Below, piece by piece: positions 1 to 7,540 of a stretch of 57,521 bases of DNA. Made by a program: the position numbers and the translations under genes. The stretch is from Bacillota bacterium (GTDB lineage: Bacteria > Bacillota > Clostridia > Christensenellales > CAG-138). The notes beneath the pieces were generated by a model. It worked only from the letters and a program-made list of their open reading frames with translations, had not been told where the DNA came from and did no database searches. The stretch spans positions 1 through 57,521 of the forward strand of contig JAEESS010000009.1 of NCBI GenBank assembly GCA_016286445.1, written 5' to 3'. The first letter of the stretch is position 1. Each line of letters starts with the position of its first letter.

Positions 1-777
1 TGCGAGGTTGTCATGTCCGTCCATGCTGCAGAACGCATCGCCCGAGTAGATCACGCACATCGCCGCCTTGCCGTTCTCCATCGTGGAACGGAGGTCGTCG
101 GTGCCCCAGCCCTTGCGGATCGACGCCTGTGCGATCAGCTTGTCGCGCGCCGCGGCGACCTCGTCCGCGTTTCTCGTGTTGAGATCGTAGCCGAGATACT
201 TCAGCGTGATGCCGATGCTGTCGCGCAGACTGTCATACATATAGACCTGACCGGCATACTTCTCGTCCCAGAGGATGCCCCAGCTATCCACCGGCTCGTC
301 GACCATATCGGTATTATAGAGAATGCCGACCGTGCCCCACATATACGGCAGAGAATACTTGTTGCCCGGATCGAACACATTGGTGATCTCGATCATCTTG
401 GGATCGATGTTCTTTGCGTTCGGGATCTTACTGTAATCCAGCGGCTGCAGCATATCCTCGCGGATCATCTGCTCGATGATGTAATCCGACGGGAAGCACA
501 GGTCGTACGGGCTGTCCGAGGAACGCAGCTTGATCAGCATTTCCTCGTTGCTGGTCATCTCGATATAGTTGACCTTCACGCCGGTCTCCTGTTCGAACAG
601 CGCGATCAGCTCTTCGTCGATGTACTCGCCCCAGTTCAGGACGTTCAGCTCGCCGCCGATGTGCTCGTACTGATCGCCGTCCGCGAAGGTGTTTTCGTCC
701 ACTTCGACGGTCGATTTGCAGGCGGCAAACGCCGTCAGCAGAAGCATGGCAAAGACAAGGCTCAGGATCTTTTTCAT
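1..777 (-). CDS. potD: Spermidine/putrescine ABC transporter substrate-binding lipoprotein (partial)
   Basis: The gene starts at an ATG at 777-775 and runs off the left edge, so the C-terminal part is missing. The N-terminus is a lipoprotein signal (charged KK, hydrophobic stretch, Cys at residue 20 in TAFAAC), which predicts a lipid-anchored extracytoplasmic protein. The mature part has PotD/PotF-like sequence such as LNVLNWGEYIDEE and LPYMWGTVGILYN. In this family it captures spermidine or putrescine and delivers it to the permease. It is the last gene of the potABCD order, 21 bases after potC. The residue at -3 of the lipobox is Phe, which is unusual, but the Cys is well placed. Family confidence is high; the exact polyamine cannot be told from the fragment. 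Confidence 0.93.
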   Translation of the reverse strand, partial: MKKILSLVFAMLLLTAFAACKSTVEVDENTFADGDQYEHIGGELNVLNWGEYIDEELIALFEQETGVKVNYIEMTSNEEMLIKLRSSDSPYDLCFPSDYIIEQMIREDMLQPLDYSKIPNAKNIDPKMIEITNVFDPGNKYSLPYMWGTVGILYNTDMVDEPVDSWGILWDEKYAGQVYMYDSLRDSIGITLKYLGYDLNTRNADEVAAARDKLIAQASIRKGWGTDDLRSTMENGKAAMCVIYSGDAFCSMDGHDNLA

Positions 778-798
778 TTGGTTTCCCCTTTCACGTTG

Positions 799-1668
799 TT
801 ATTTCTTCATCTTGACTTTCTTGTTCTGGATCTCATATTCACGCTCTTTTGCCAGCCTTCTGAGATTGACGATCAGAAGCATTGCCACGAGCGGTATAAA
901 GATGATCGTTGCGAGCGCCGGATTGACGCCCTTGGACCCGTGCGCCGTGTTGGAGTAGATGAACACCGACAGCGGCTGAATGCGGTCCGCCACAAAGTAG
1001 CTGACCACGAAGTCGTCCAGCGACATCGTGAGCGCCATGATAAAGCCGGAGCTGATCCCCGGCATGATGTCCGGGATGACTGCCTTCCACAGCGCCTGGA
1101 TCGGCGAGCAGCCGAGGTCCAGCGCCGCTTCATAGAGCAGGTCGGAGCTTTGCTTGAGCCGCGGCAGCACCGAGAAGATCACATACGGAATGCTGAACGA
1201 GATGTGCGCGATCAGAAGCTTTGCAAAGTCGCCGATCTGGAACCGCCCGAGCTTTCCGAGCACGCCGTTCACGAACGCAAACAGCATCATGAACGTGATG
1301 CCGGTAACGAGGTCCGGGTTGACCATCGGCAGCTGTGACACATTGACCACGATATTGCGGGTACGCTTTCGCATCGAATTGATGCCGATTGCAGCCGCCG
1401 TGCCGATCACCGTTGCAATGATGCTCGACGCAAACGCGATCTCAAGCGTCAGAAGGAGCGAGCTTCCGGCGTCGCCGGAGAACACCGTGCCGTAGTTTGC
1501 GAGCGTGCATCCGTTCCACCGTCCGAGGTTGGAATAGGAGATCCTTCGACCCGACCCCGCCGCAAAATCGTTGAACGAGAATACGATCAGGTAGATGATC
1601 GGCAGATACAGGAACAACAGCATGACGCCGAGATAGACGTATTTGAGGGAACGACCGAACTTCTTCAC
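799..1668 (-). CDS. potC: Polyamine ABC transporter permease PotC
   Basis: Inner-membrane permease of 289 residues, normal for PotC, with about six hydrophobic segments. The binding-protein-dependent transport signature that docks on the ATPase is visible as EAALDLGCSPIQALWKAVIPD around residues 180-200. The start is a GTG at 1668-1666 that overlaps the end of potB; AAGGAGG lies just upstream, inside the end of potB, which supports translational coupling. It forms the translocation path with PotB. The C-terminus is lysine-rich, as expected for a cytoplasmic tail. Confidence 0.95.
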   Translation of the reverse strand: MKKFGRSLKYVYLGVMLLFLYLPIIYLIVFSFNDFAAGSGRRISYSNLGRWNGCTLANYGTVFSGDAGSSLLLTLEIAFASSIIATVIGTAAAIGINSMRKRTRNIVVNVSQLPMVNPDLVTGITFMMLFAFVNGVLGKLGRFQIGDFAKLLIAHISFSIPYVIFSVLPRLKQSSDLLYEAALDLGCSPIQALWKAVIPDIMPGISSGFIMALTMSLDDFVVSYFVADRIQPLSVFIYSNTAHGSKGVNPALATIIFIPLVAMLLIVNLRRLAKEREYEIQNKKVKMKK

Positions 1669-2471
1669 AGGATGCTCCCTCCTTCCTTATCTTTATCGAA
1701 GTGATTCATGATCGCCGTGCTGATCAGCACACATATGAGAAGGATGATCGACAGCGTGGAACCGATCGAGTAATCCCCCTTGCCGGCAAGCACCTTGAAC
1801 GCCTGCTCGATCTCGTTGCCGTAAAGGTTGTAGTTGCCGTTGCCGATCAGCGCCGGAACCGTGAACGCGGTGATCGCGGGTACGAACACCATCGTGATCC
1901 CGGAGACGATGCCCGGCACCGACAGCGGCAGCACCACACGGAAGAACGTCGTCTTGCCGTCCGCACCGAGATCGCGCGACGCCTCCAGAAGGCTCTTGTC
2001 AAGCTTTGAAAGCGTATTGTACAGCGGCATCACCATGAACGGCAGAAAGTCATATACCAGCACCATCAGCACCGCGCCTGCCGTTCCGGTCAGCGTCGTC
2101 TTGCTGCCGAGGATGTTCGGCAGCGCGTATTCGAGGATCGCGCGCCACGCGTAGGTGCGCAGCACGAAGTTCATCCACATCGGCACAAAGAACAGGACCG
2201 ATATGAATCCGGCGACGGATTTCTTCATATTCGACAGGATGTATGCGATCGGATATCCGAGCAGCAGGCAGATCGCCGTTGTGCCGAACGCGATCTCCAC
2301 GCTCAGAAGCAGCACGCGCCATTTCTGTCCGTCCGAAAGCGTCTCCCAGCATTTTCTGAACGTCCAGGTGCCGTCCACGTTGAACGCATAGTAGAAGATG
2401 AACACCATCGGCACGACGATGAACAGGATCATCCATACGATATACGGATAAGCAAAGTATTTTCGCTTCAT
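1665..2471 (-). CDS. potB: Polyamine ABC transporter permease PotB
   Basis: Integral membrane permease of 268 residues. It starts with a cytoplasmic N-terminus (MKRKYFAYPY) and a first transmembrane helix rich in Ile, Val and Phe. The EAA loop that contacts the ATPase is seen in SLLEASRDLGADGKTTFFRVVLPLS. It lies 12 bases after potA and overlaps potC by four bases, so the permease pair is translated together. Length and order match the family's potABCD operon. It is one half of the heterodimeric channel for spermidine or putrescine uptake. Confidence 0.95.
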   Translation of the reverse strand: MKRKYFAYPYIVWMILFIVVPMVFIFYYAFNVDGTWTFRKCWETLSDGQKWRVLLLSVEIAFGTTAICLLLGYPIAYILSNMKKSVAGFISVLFFVPMWMNFVLRTYAWRAILEYALPNILGSKTTLTGTAGAVLMVLVYDFLPFMVMPLYNTLSKLDKSLLEASRDLGADGKTTFFRVVLPLSVPGIVSGITMVFVPAITAFTVPALIGNGNYNLYGNEIEQAFKVLAGKGDYSIGSTLSIILLICVLISTAIMNHFDKDKEGGSIL

Positions 2472-2483
2472 GCCCCTGCCCTC

Positions 2484-3908
2484 TTACTCTTCGCGCGTAA
2501 CAGCTTCGGTCTTTTCGGTTTCTTCGTCCGCTTCGTCGTCCTTTTTGGTGAGCTCCATCTTGTCGGGATCGACTAAGATACCGACCTCCTCGCCGTCCTC
2601 CATAAAGTCGTCGGAGTGCGCGATCCAGTCATTCTCCTCGCAGGAGACCGTGACCTCATAGTGCGTGCCGAGGAACATGCACGCCTTGATCGTGCCGGTA
2701 AGCTTCGCGTCCTGCGGGGCGACGAGCCGCACGTTTTCGGGCGCGATGCGGACGATGGCGATCTCTTTGTTCTCGTAGTCCTCCAGCCCTTCGCACGGGA
2801 ACGCCACGTCGTCGATGTAGATCGCGTTCTCGCTCGGCCATGTCTCCGCGTCGAAGATGTTGTTCGCGCGCGTTTTCTTCATGATGTGGATCGCGTCCGG
2901 CAGGATCTGGATGCCGACGCGGCTGCCGACCGGCGCGAAGTCCGTGGTGTGGACGATCCATTCGTAGCCGCCGCAATCCACGCAGATCTCATAGTGTACG
3001 CCCATGAACACGACCGAGGCGACCGTGCCGGAGACCTTTGACCGTTCGGGCGGAACGATGTCGATATCCTCCGGACGCACGACCGCGTCGACCTCGACGT
3101 TCTTGCCGAAGCCGGCGTCCACGCAGCGGTAGACCACGCCGTTCATGCGCACCTTGTAGTCCTCGAGCATAAGGCCCGGAACGATGTTGCTCTCGCCGAT
3201 GAAGTCGGCGACGAACGGGTTCTTCGGCTCGTTGTAGATGTCGGTAGGCTTGCCGATCTGCTGGATGACGCCGTCCTTCATGACGACGATCGTGTCGGAC
3301 ATCGTCAGCGCCTCCTCCTGGTCGTGCGTGACGTAGATGAACGTGATGCCGAGCTGCCGCTGCATCCTCTTCAGCTCCACCTGCATCTCCTGCCGAAGCT
3401 TCAGATCCAGCGCGCCGAGCGGTTCGTCGAGCAGCAGGACCTTCGGCTCGTTGACCAGTGCGCGCGCGATCGCGACGCGCTGCTGCTGTCCGCCGGAAAG
3501 CTGATCGATCCAGCGCTTGCCGTAGCCTTCGAGATTGACGAGCTTCAGCATCTTTTCGACCTTTTCCTCGATGACGGGCTTCGGCGTCTTCTTGATCTTC
3601 AGACCGAACGCGATGTTGTCGTGCACGTTGAGGTGCGGGAACAGCGCGTATTTCTGGAAGACCGTGTTGATCTCGCGCTTGTGCGGCGGGACCTTCGCAA
3701 TGTCGACGCCGTTCATTTTGATCATGCCGGAGGACGGAATAATGAACCCCGCGATGCAGCGGAGAAGCGTCGTCTTGCCGCAGCCGGACGGACCCAGCAG
3801 CGTTAAAAATTCGCCGTCGTTGATATAGAGATTGACGTGATCCAGCGCCACGTCCCCGTTGTAATCCTTGCTGATGTCGATCAGCTCGATCAGATGCTTG
3901 CTTTCCAT
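2484..3908 (-). CDS. potA: Polyamine ABC transporter ATP-binding protein PotA, long form
   Basis: ATPase of the polyamine importer. The nucleotide-binding domain (about residues 1-240) has Walker [10 protein letters not shown] near residue 39, the signature [15 protein letters not shown], Walker [13 protein letters not shown] and a switch histidine in YVTHDQEEA. At 474 residues it is about 100 longer than usual PotA (roughly 350-380). The extra length is a second TOBE-like beta domain: two similar blocks are visible, one containing [22 protein letters not shown] and one containing [22 protein letters not shown]. The second looks like a duplication of the regulatory domain and ends in an acidic tail. 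An SD (AAGGGGGA) precedes the ATG at 3908. It follows the regulator gene by 9 bases. Confidence 0.95.
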   Translation of the reverse strand: MESKHLIELIDISKDYNGDVALDHVNLYINDGEFLTLLGPSGCGKTTLLRCIAGFIIPSSGMIKMNGVDIAKVPPHKREINTVFQKYALFPHLNVHDNIAFGLKIKKTPKPVIEEKVEKMLKLVNLEGYGKRWIDQLSGGQQQRVAIARALVNEPKVLLLDEPLGALDLKLRQEMQVELKRMQRQLGITFIYVTHDQEEALTMSDTIVVMKDGVIQQIGKPTDIYNEPKNPFVADFIGESNIVPGLMLEDYKVRMNGVVYRCVDAGFGKNVEVDAVVRPEDIDIVPPERSKVSGTVASVVFMGVHYEICVDCGGYEWIVHTTDFAPVGSRVGIQILPDAIHIMKKTRANNIFDAETWPSENAIYIDDVAFPCEGLEDYENKEIAIVRIAPENVRLVAPQDAKLTGTIKACMFLGTHYEVTVSCEENDWIAHSDDFMEDGEEVGILVDPDKMELTKKDDEADEETEKTEAVTREE

Positions 3909-3917
3909 GTATCCCCC

Positions 3918-4472
3918 TTAAAATGACGGCGGTGTGCTGATCCAGAGCACTTTCGCCGGTGTTTTTCCGTTGTTGAACAGATAGTGTACGCCCTGCGGAT
4001 GCAGGTAAAAGCTGTCGCCCTTACGAACGCGGTATTTTGTGTCCCCGTCGACGAGCGTGACCGCGCCTGACAAAACATGCCCGAACTCCTCGCCCTCGTG
4101 CGGGTCGAGCTCCTCCGTCTGTCCGCCGGGGCGGATCGTGACGAGGATCGGCTCCAAAGCGTTTTTCTGCGCGTTCGGCACGAGCCAGCGGATCAGCGTG
4201 CCCGCCTCGCCGTCCTCCTTCTCGAACGTGTCGTCCGGCGTGAATACCACGCGCGCGTCCGAGCGGTCGTTGAAGAACGCGGAGATATCGGTCCCGAGCG
4301 CTTCCAGAATGTCCATCAGCGTCGCGATCGAAGGAGACGTGATGTCGTTTTCCAGCTGCGAAATAAAACCCTTGGTGAGCTCGGTGCGCGCCGCAAGCTC
4401 CTCCTGCGTCAAGCCGAGCTTCACGCGAAGCCTTCTGAGCTTTCTTCCGATCTCCGGTTTGCCCGTTTCCAT
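3918..4472 (-). CDS. XRE-family regulator with C-terminal cupin domain (PuuR-like)
   Basis: Transcription factor of 184 residues. A helix-turn-helix of the XRE type spans about residues 8-62 (LRRLRVKLGLTQEELA, then TKGFISQLENDITSPS). A cupin beta-barrel occupies the C-terminal half (LDPHEGEEFGHVLSG, then GDSFYLHPQGVHY), a fold that binds small effectors. HTH-cupin proteins next to polyamine genes (PuuR/CdhR type) sense polyamines or related metabolites. It is the first gene of the pot operon, 9 bases before potA, so it probably represses its own operon. A palindrome in its leader (4488-4502) is the likely operator. The ATG at 4472 has the SD AAGGAT. Confidence 0.9.
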   Translation of the reverse strand: METGKPEIGRKLRRLRVKLGLTQEELAARTELTKGFISQLENDITSPSIATLMDILEALGTDISAFFNDRSDARVVFTPDDTFEKEDGEAGTLIRWLVPNAQKNALEPILVTIRPGGQTEELDPHEGEEFGHVLSGAVTLVDGDTKYRVRKGDSFYLHPQGVHYLFNNGKTPAKVLWISTPPSF

Positions 4473-4487
4473 CGTGTCTATCCTTTC

Positions 4488-4516
4488 TAAACTTAAAGTT
4501 TACGAACACTAAACTT
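4488..4516 (-). promoter_or_regulatory. Probable operator for the XRE-cupin regulator
   Basis: A perfect 15-base palindrome, TAAACTTAAAGTTTA, lies at 4488-4502, and a third half-site TAAACTT follows at 4510-4516. The pair sits between the predicted start site (about 4520) and the first codon of the regulator, where a bound repressor would block transcription of the pot operon. Binding by this regulator is inferred from position and symmetry only. Confidence 0.6.
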
Positions 4517-4526
4517 TTCGTGCATT

Positions 4527-4555
4527 ATAATGCCATATCCGCTCCTCTTTGTCAA
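4527..4555 (-). promoter_or_regulatory. Sigma-A-type promoter of the pot operon
   Basis: On the minus strand a perfect -35 TTGACA (4550-4555) is followed after 17 bases by CATTAT (4527-4532). A TATAAT overlaps three bases further on, with 20-base spacing. Transcription would start near 4520 and read through the palindromic operator into the regulator and potABCD. Confidence 0.7.
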
Positions 4556-4606
4556 CACCTATTTTGCCGAATCGCCGCGAATTTTCGGTTCTTTCCGCAA
4601 ATATAG

Positions 4607-4630
4607 GAAAAGCCGGGGCTTTTCCCCGGC
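4607..4630 (-). terminator. Rho-independent terminator after the uridine kinase gene
   Basis: Minus-strand hairpin GCCGGGG-AAAAG-CCCCGGC followed by TTTT. A second GC-rich hairpin (GGGGACGGCGCGCGCCGTCTCC region, 4642-4663) lies between it and the stop codon of the kinase gene. Confidence 0.7.
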
Positions 4631-4676
4631 AAAACAGAACCGGAGACGGCGCGCGCCGTCCCCGTTCGGATCTTTT

Positions 4677-5351
4677 TTATTCTTCGTCGTTTTCCGTCTC
4701 CGCAGGCGCCGTCTGCCGCATGCCGGATTCCTTTTCAAACCGCTCCGCGAGCACCTTGGTGGTCAGATACGCGGAGATGCAGTCGATCGCCATCTTGTTT
4801 TTGCCGCCGCGCATGATCGCAAAGTCCGCGTCGGTGATGTAGTTGACGATGTACTTCTCATACATCGGCTTGACCGTTTCGACGTACTGCTCGGCGATGT
4901 TGTCGATCGTTCTGCCGCGGCTTTTGATGTCGCGCTTGATGCGGCGCAGCAGGCAGATGTCGGTATCGACGTGCATATAGACCTTCAGCACCATGCGATC
5001 GAGGAGCCGATGATCGTAGAACATATGGATGCCCTCCATGATCAGCACCTCGGGCGGGTAGATGAGCTCGTCCGAATCGGCGCGCAGATGCGCCGCGTAG
5101 TCGTAGCCCTTCTTGGTGATCGGTCTGCCACTTTCGAGCGTGTCAAGATCGCGGATGATCTCGTCGTAATCGAAGATGTTCGGCTCGTCGTAGTTGATGT
5201 GCACGCGCTCCTCGAACGGCAGCTCCGGAAAGCTCTTGTAGTAACAATCCTGTCCGATGATGACGCAGCTGCACGAAAGGCTGTCCTGGATCCTCTTTGC
5301 CAGCGTGCTCTTGCCGCTACCCGATGCGCCGCAGATACCCACAATGATCAT
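4677..5351 (-). CDS. udk: Uridine kinase
   Basis: P-loop kinase of 224 residues that would phosphorylate uridine or cytidine to UMP or CMP in nucleoside salvage. Walker A is GASGSGKST near the N-terminus. The family pattern continues with DCYYKS, NYDEPNIFDYDEI and a lid with RRIKRDIKSRGRT. The start was placed at the ATG at 5351 because the P-loop begins at once after MIIVGIC and GGAGGGGGA lies just upstream; the frame stays open further upstream but without family-like sequence. It has its own promoter, divergent from the next gene, and ends at a terminator. A close phosphoribulokinase/uridine kinase relative is the only real alternative. Confidence 0.88.
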   Translation of the reverse strand: MIIVGICGASGSGKSTLAKRIQDSLSCSCVIIGQDCYYKSFPELPFEERVHINYDEPNIFDYDEIIRDLDTLESGRPITKKGYDYAAHLRADSDELIYPPEVLIMEGIHMFYDHRLLDRMVLKVYMHVDTDICLLRRIKRDIKSRGRTIDNIAEQYVETVKPMYEKYIVNYITDADFAIMRGGKNKMAIDCISAYLTTKVLAERFEKESGMRQTAPAETENDEE

Positions 5352-5383
5352 AGAATGCGTCCCCCTCCGAAAATCTTGTCTGT

Positions 5384-5412
5384 ATTGTACCGCAATTGTG
5401 CGCCGCTTGCAA
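5384..5412 (-). promoter_or_regulatory. Promoter of the uridine kinase gene
   Basis: Minus strand: TTGCAA (5407-5412), 17 bases, TACAAT (5384-5389). Transcription would start near 5377 and give a leader of about 25 bases. Confidence 0.65.
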
Positions 5413-5451
5413 GAGTCTTTCCGCGGTCCGCGTCGAAATCCGCCGATACGA

Positions 5452-5480
5452 TTGACTTTTTCTGAGAAATGTACTATATT
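5452..5480 (+). promoter_or_regulatory. Promoter of the cytidylate-kinase-like/MATE operon
   Basis: TTGACT (5452-5457), 17 bases, TATATT (5475-5480). It points away from the uridine kinase promoter, with 39 bases between the two -35 boxes. Confidence 0.7.
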
Positions 5481-5535
5481 TTGTATATGATCCGTGCGGC
5501 GTTCCGGATGGGAACGCCTCGGAAAGGAGATCAAG

Positions 5536-6156
5536 ATGAGAATCATTACCGTAAGCCGCGAGTTTGGCTCCGGCGGCCGTGAGCTCGGCAAACGCGTCGC
5601 CGACCTTTTGGGCTATGACTACTACGACAGCGAGATCATCTCCGCGATCGCGCAGAAGAGCGGGCTGGACCCGAACTTCGTCGAAACCACGCTGGACAAT
5701 CACGGCTGGCAGGACTTCCCCGTGTCCTTCGGCGGCACGATGCATTCGGTCGCGTACATGAATGCGTCGAAGATCGACCTTCTCATTCAGCAGAAGAAGG
5801 TCATCGAGGGCATCGCCGCTCTCGGCAAGGACTGCGTCATCATCGGCAGAAACGCCGACGCGATCCTTAAGGACCTCAAACCCTTCAGCATCTTTGTCTG
5901 CGCCGACCGCGAAGCGAAGATCGCCCGCTGCCGCGCCCGCGCGCGGGAAGACGAAAAGCTCACCGACCGCGAGCTCGTCCGCAAGATGAAGGAGATCGAC
6001 AAGGCGCGCGCCAGAACGCGCGAGTTTCTGACCGGCAGCGAATGGGGCAAGTGCGCAAGCTACCACCTCACCGTCAACACCGGAGACTGGGACATGAAAG
6101 CGCTTTCCTCCGCCGTCGCCGCCTTTGCGGAACGGTATTTTGAGAGCAAGGCATGA
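5536..6156 (+). CDS. Cytidylate kinase-like family protein
   Basis: Predicted nucleoside monophosphate kinase of 206 residues in the cytidylate-kinase-like group. The N-terminus ITVSREFGSGGRELGKRVAD is the P-loop-like start typical of this group. Later parts are ALGKDCVIIGRNADAIL and a basic lid (ARCRARAREDEKLTDREL). The ATG at 5536 was chosen because GGAAAGGAGATC lies just upstream and the conserved sequence begins at residue 2. The stop overlaps the start of the MATE gene by four bases, so the two form an operon. The group is often annotated as CMP kinase, but its substrate is not established, so no gene symbol is given. Confidence 0.85.
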   Translation: MRIITVSREFGSGGRELGKRVADLLGYDYYDSEIISAIAQKSGLDPNFVETTLDNHGWQDFPVSFGGTMHSVAYMNASKIDLLIQQKKVIEGIAALGKDCVIIGRNADAILKDLKPFSIFVCADREAKIARCRARAREDEKLTDRELVRKMKEIDKARARTREFLTGSEWGKCASYHLTVNTGDWDMKALSSAVAAFAERYFESKA

Positions 6157-7487
6157 ACATAAAGCTGTCCGATCACTTTACCTACCGGAAGCTGCTGCGA
6201 TTTACCCTGCCGTCCATCGCCATGATGATCTTTACCTCGATCTACGGCGTGGTCGACGGGTATTTTGTATCCAACTTCGCCGGCAAGGAGCCGTTTGCGG
6301 CGGTCAACCTCATCATGCCGTTTATCATGATCGTGGCGACCGTCGGCTTCATGTTCGGCACCGGCGGCACGGCGCTCGTCTCGAAAACCTTCGGCGAGGG
6401 CGATCCGGAACGTGCGAACCGGTATTTTTCGCTGTTCGTCTACACGTCGTTCATCCTCGGCGTGCTGTTTTCGATCCTCGGCATCGTCTTTCTGCGTCCG
6501 ATCGCAAGGCTTCTGGGCGCGGAGGGCACGCTGCTCGACAACTGCGTGATCTACGGCAGGATCGTCATCGGCGCAATGCCGTTCTTCATTCTGCAGCTGC
6601 TGTTTCAGAGCTTCTTCGTCGCCGCGGAAAAGCCGAATCTCGGCTTCTGGGTGATCGTCGCCGGCGGCGTCGCCAACATGATCGGCGACGCGGTGCTTGT
6701 CATGCTGCTCCCGCAGGAGCTGAAACTGAGCGGTGCGGCGATCGCGACCGCGCTCGGGCAGCTCGTGGGCGGCGGCGTCCCGCTGATCTATTTCTTCCGC
6801 AAAAACAGCAGCATTCTGCGGCTCGGCAAAACGCGCTTCGATGGCCGTGCGCTCTGGAAGGCGACGACCAACGGTGTTTCGGAGCTGGTCAGCAGCGCGG
6901 CGATGAGCCTTGTCGGCATCGTCATGAATCTGCAGCTTTTGAAATACGCAGGTGAAAACGGCGTTGCGGCGTACGGCGTCATGATGTACGTCAACATGAT
7001 CTTTGCGGCGATCTTCATCGGCTATTCCATCGGCACCGCCCCCGTCATCGGGTTCCATTTCGGCGCGAAAAACGGCGTTGAGCTCAAAAACCTGCTCAGA
7101 AAAAGCCTGCTTTTGCTGCTGCTCGGCGGCGTGCTGATGGTCGCGGCGGCAGAAGCGCTGGCAAAGCCTTTGGCATTGCTGTTCGTCGGCTACGACGCGG
7201 AGCTGATGGAACTGACCGTGTCCGGCTTCCGCATCTTCGGACTGTCCTTTATGTTCATCGGCTTTGCGATCTTCGGCTCCGGCTTCTTCACCGCGCTGAA
7301 CGACGGCGTGACCTCAGCGATCATTTCGTTCCTCAGAACGCTCGTCTTTGAGCTCGGATCGATCCTGCTGCTGCCGCTGCTGTTCGGCGTCAACGGGCTT
7401 TGGTTCTCCGTCGTCGTCGCCGAGCTGATGGCGACCGTCCTTTCGTTTATCTTCATGGCGGTCAAGCGAAAGAAATACGGATACTGA
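6153..7487 (+). CDS. MATE family efflux transporter
   Basis: Multidrug and toxin extrusion protein of 444 residues with about 12 transmembrane segments in two similar halves. Family features include the opening LLRFTLPSIAMMIFTSIYGVVDGYFVSNFAG, with the conserved acidic residue in helix 1, and GFMFGTGGTALVSKTFGEGD. Members export cationic drugs or metabolites in exchange for Na+ or H+; the substrate here is unknown. It overlaps the upstream kinase gene by ATGA and ends just before a strong terminator. Confidence 0.92.
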   Translation: MNIKLSDHFTYRKLLRFTLPSIAMMIFTSIYGVVDGYFVSNFAGKEPFAAVNLIMPFIMIVATVGFMFGTGGTALVSKTFGEGDPERANRYFSLFVYTSFILGVLFSILGIVFLRPIARLLGAEGTLLDNCVIYGRIVIGAMPFFILQLLFQSFFVAAEKPNLGFWVIVAGGVANMIGDAVLVMLLPQELKLSGAAIATALGQLVGGGVPLIYFFRKNSSILRLGKTRFDGRALWKATTNGVSELVSSAAMSLVGIVMNLQLLKYAGENGVAAYGVMMYVNMIFAAIFIGYSIGTAPVIGFHFGAKNGVELKNLLRKSLLLLLLGGVLMVAAAEALAKPLALLFVGYDAELMELTVSGFRIFGLSFMFIGFAIFGSGFFTALNDGVTSAIISFLRTLVFELGSILLLPLLFGVNGLWFSVVVAELMATVLSFIFMAVKRKKYGY

Positions 7488-7497
7488 AACGCATCAT

Positions 7498-7526
7498 AAA
7501 AGGAGGGACGATCCCCTCCTTTTTTT
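7498..7526. terminator. Bidirectional rho-independent terminator
   Basis: AAAGGAGGG, a short loop and CCCTCCTTT followed by a run of T on the plus strand. On the minus strand the same stem is followed by TTTTAT. It lies between the convergent MATE and beta-propeller genes and can serve both. Confidence 0.8.
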
Positions 7527-7540
7527 GCGCTGCAAATTGT

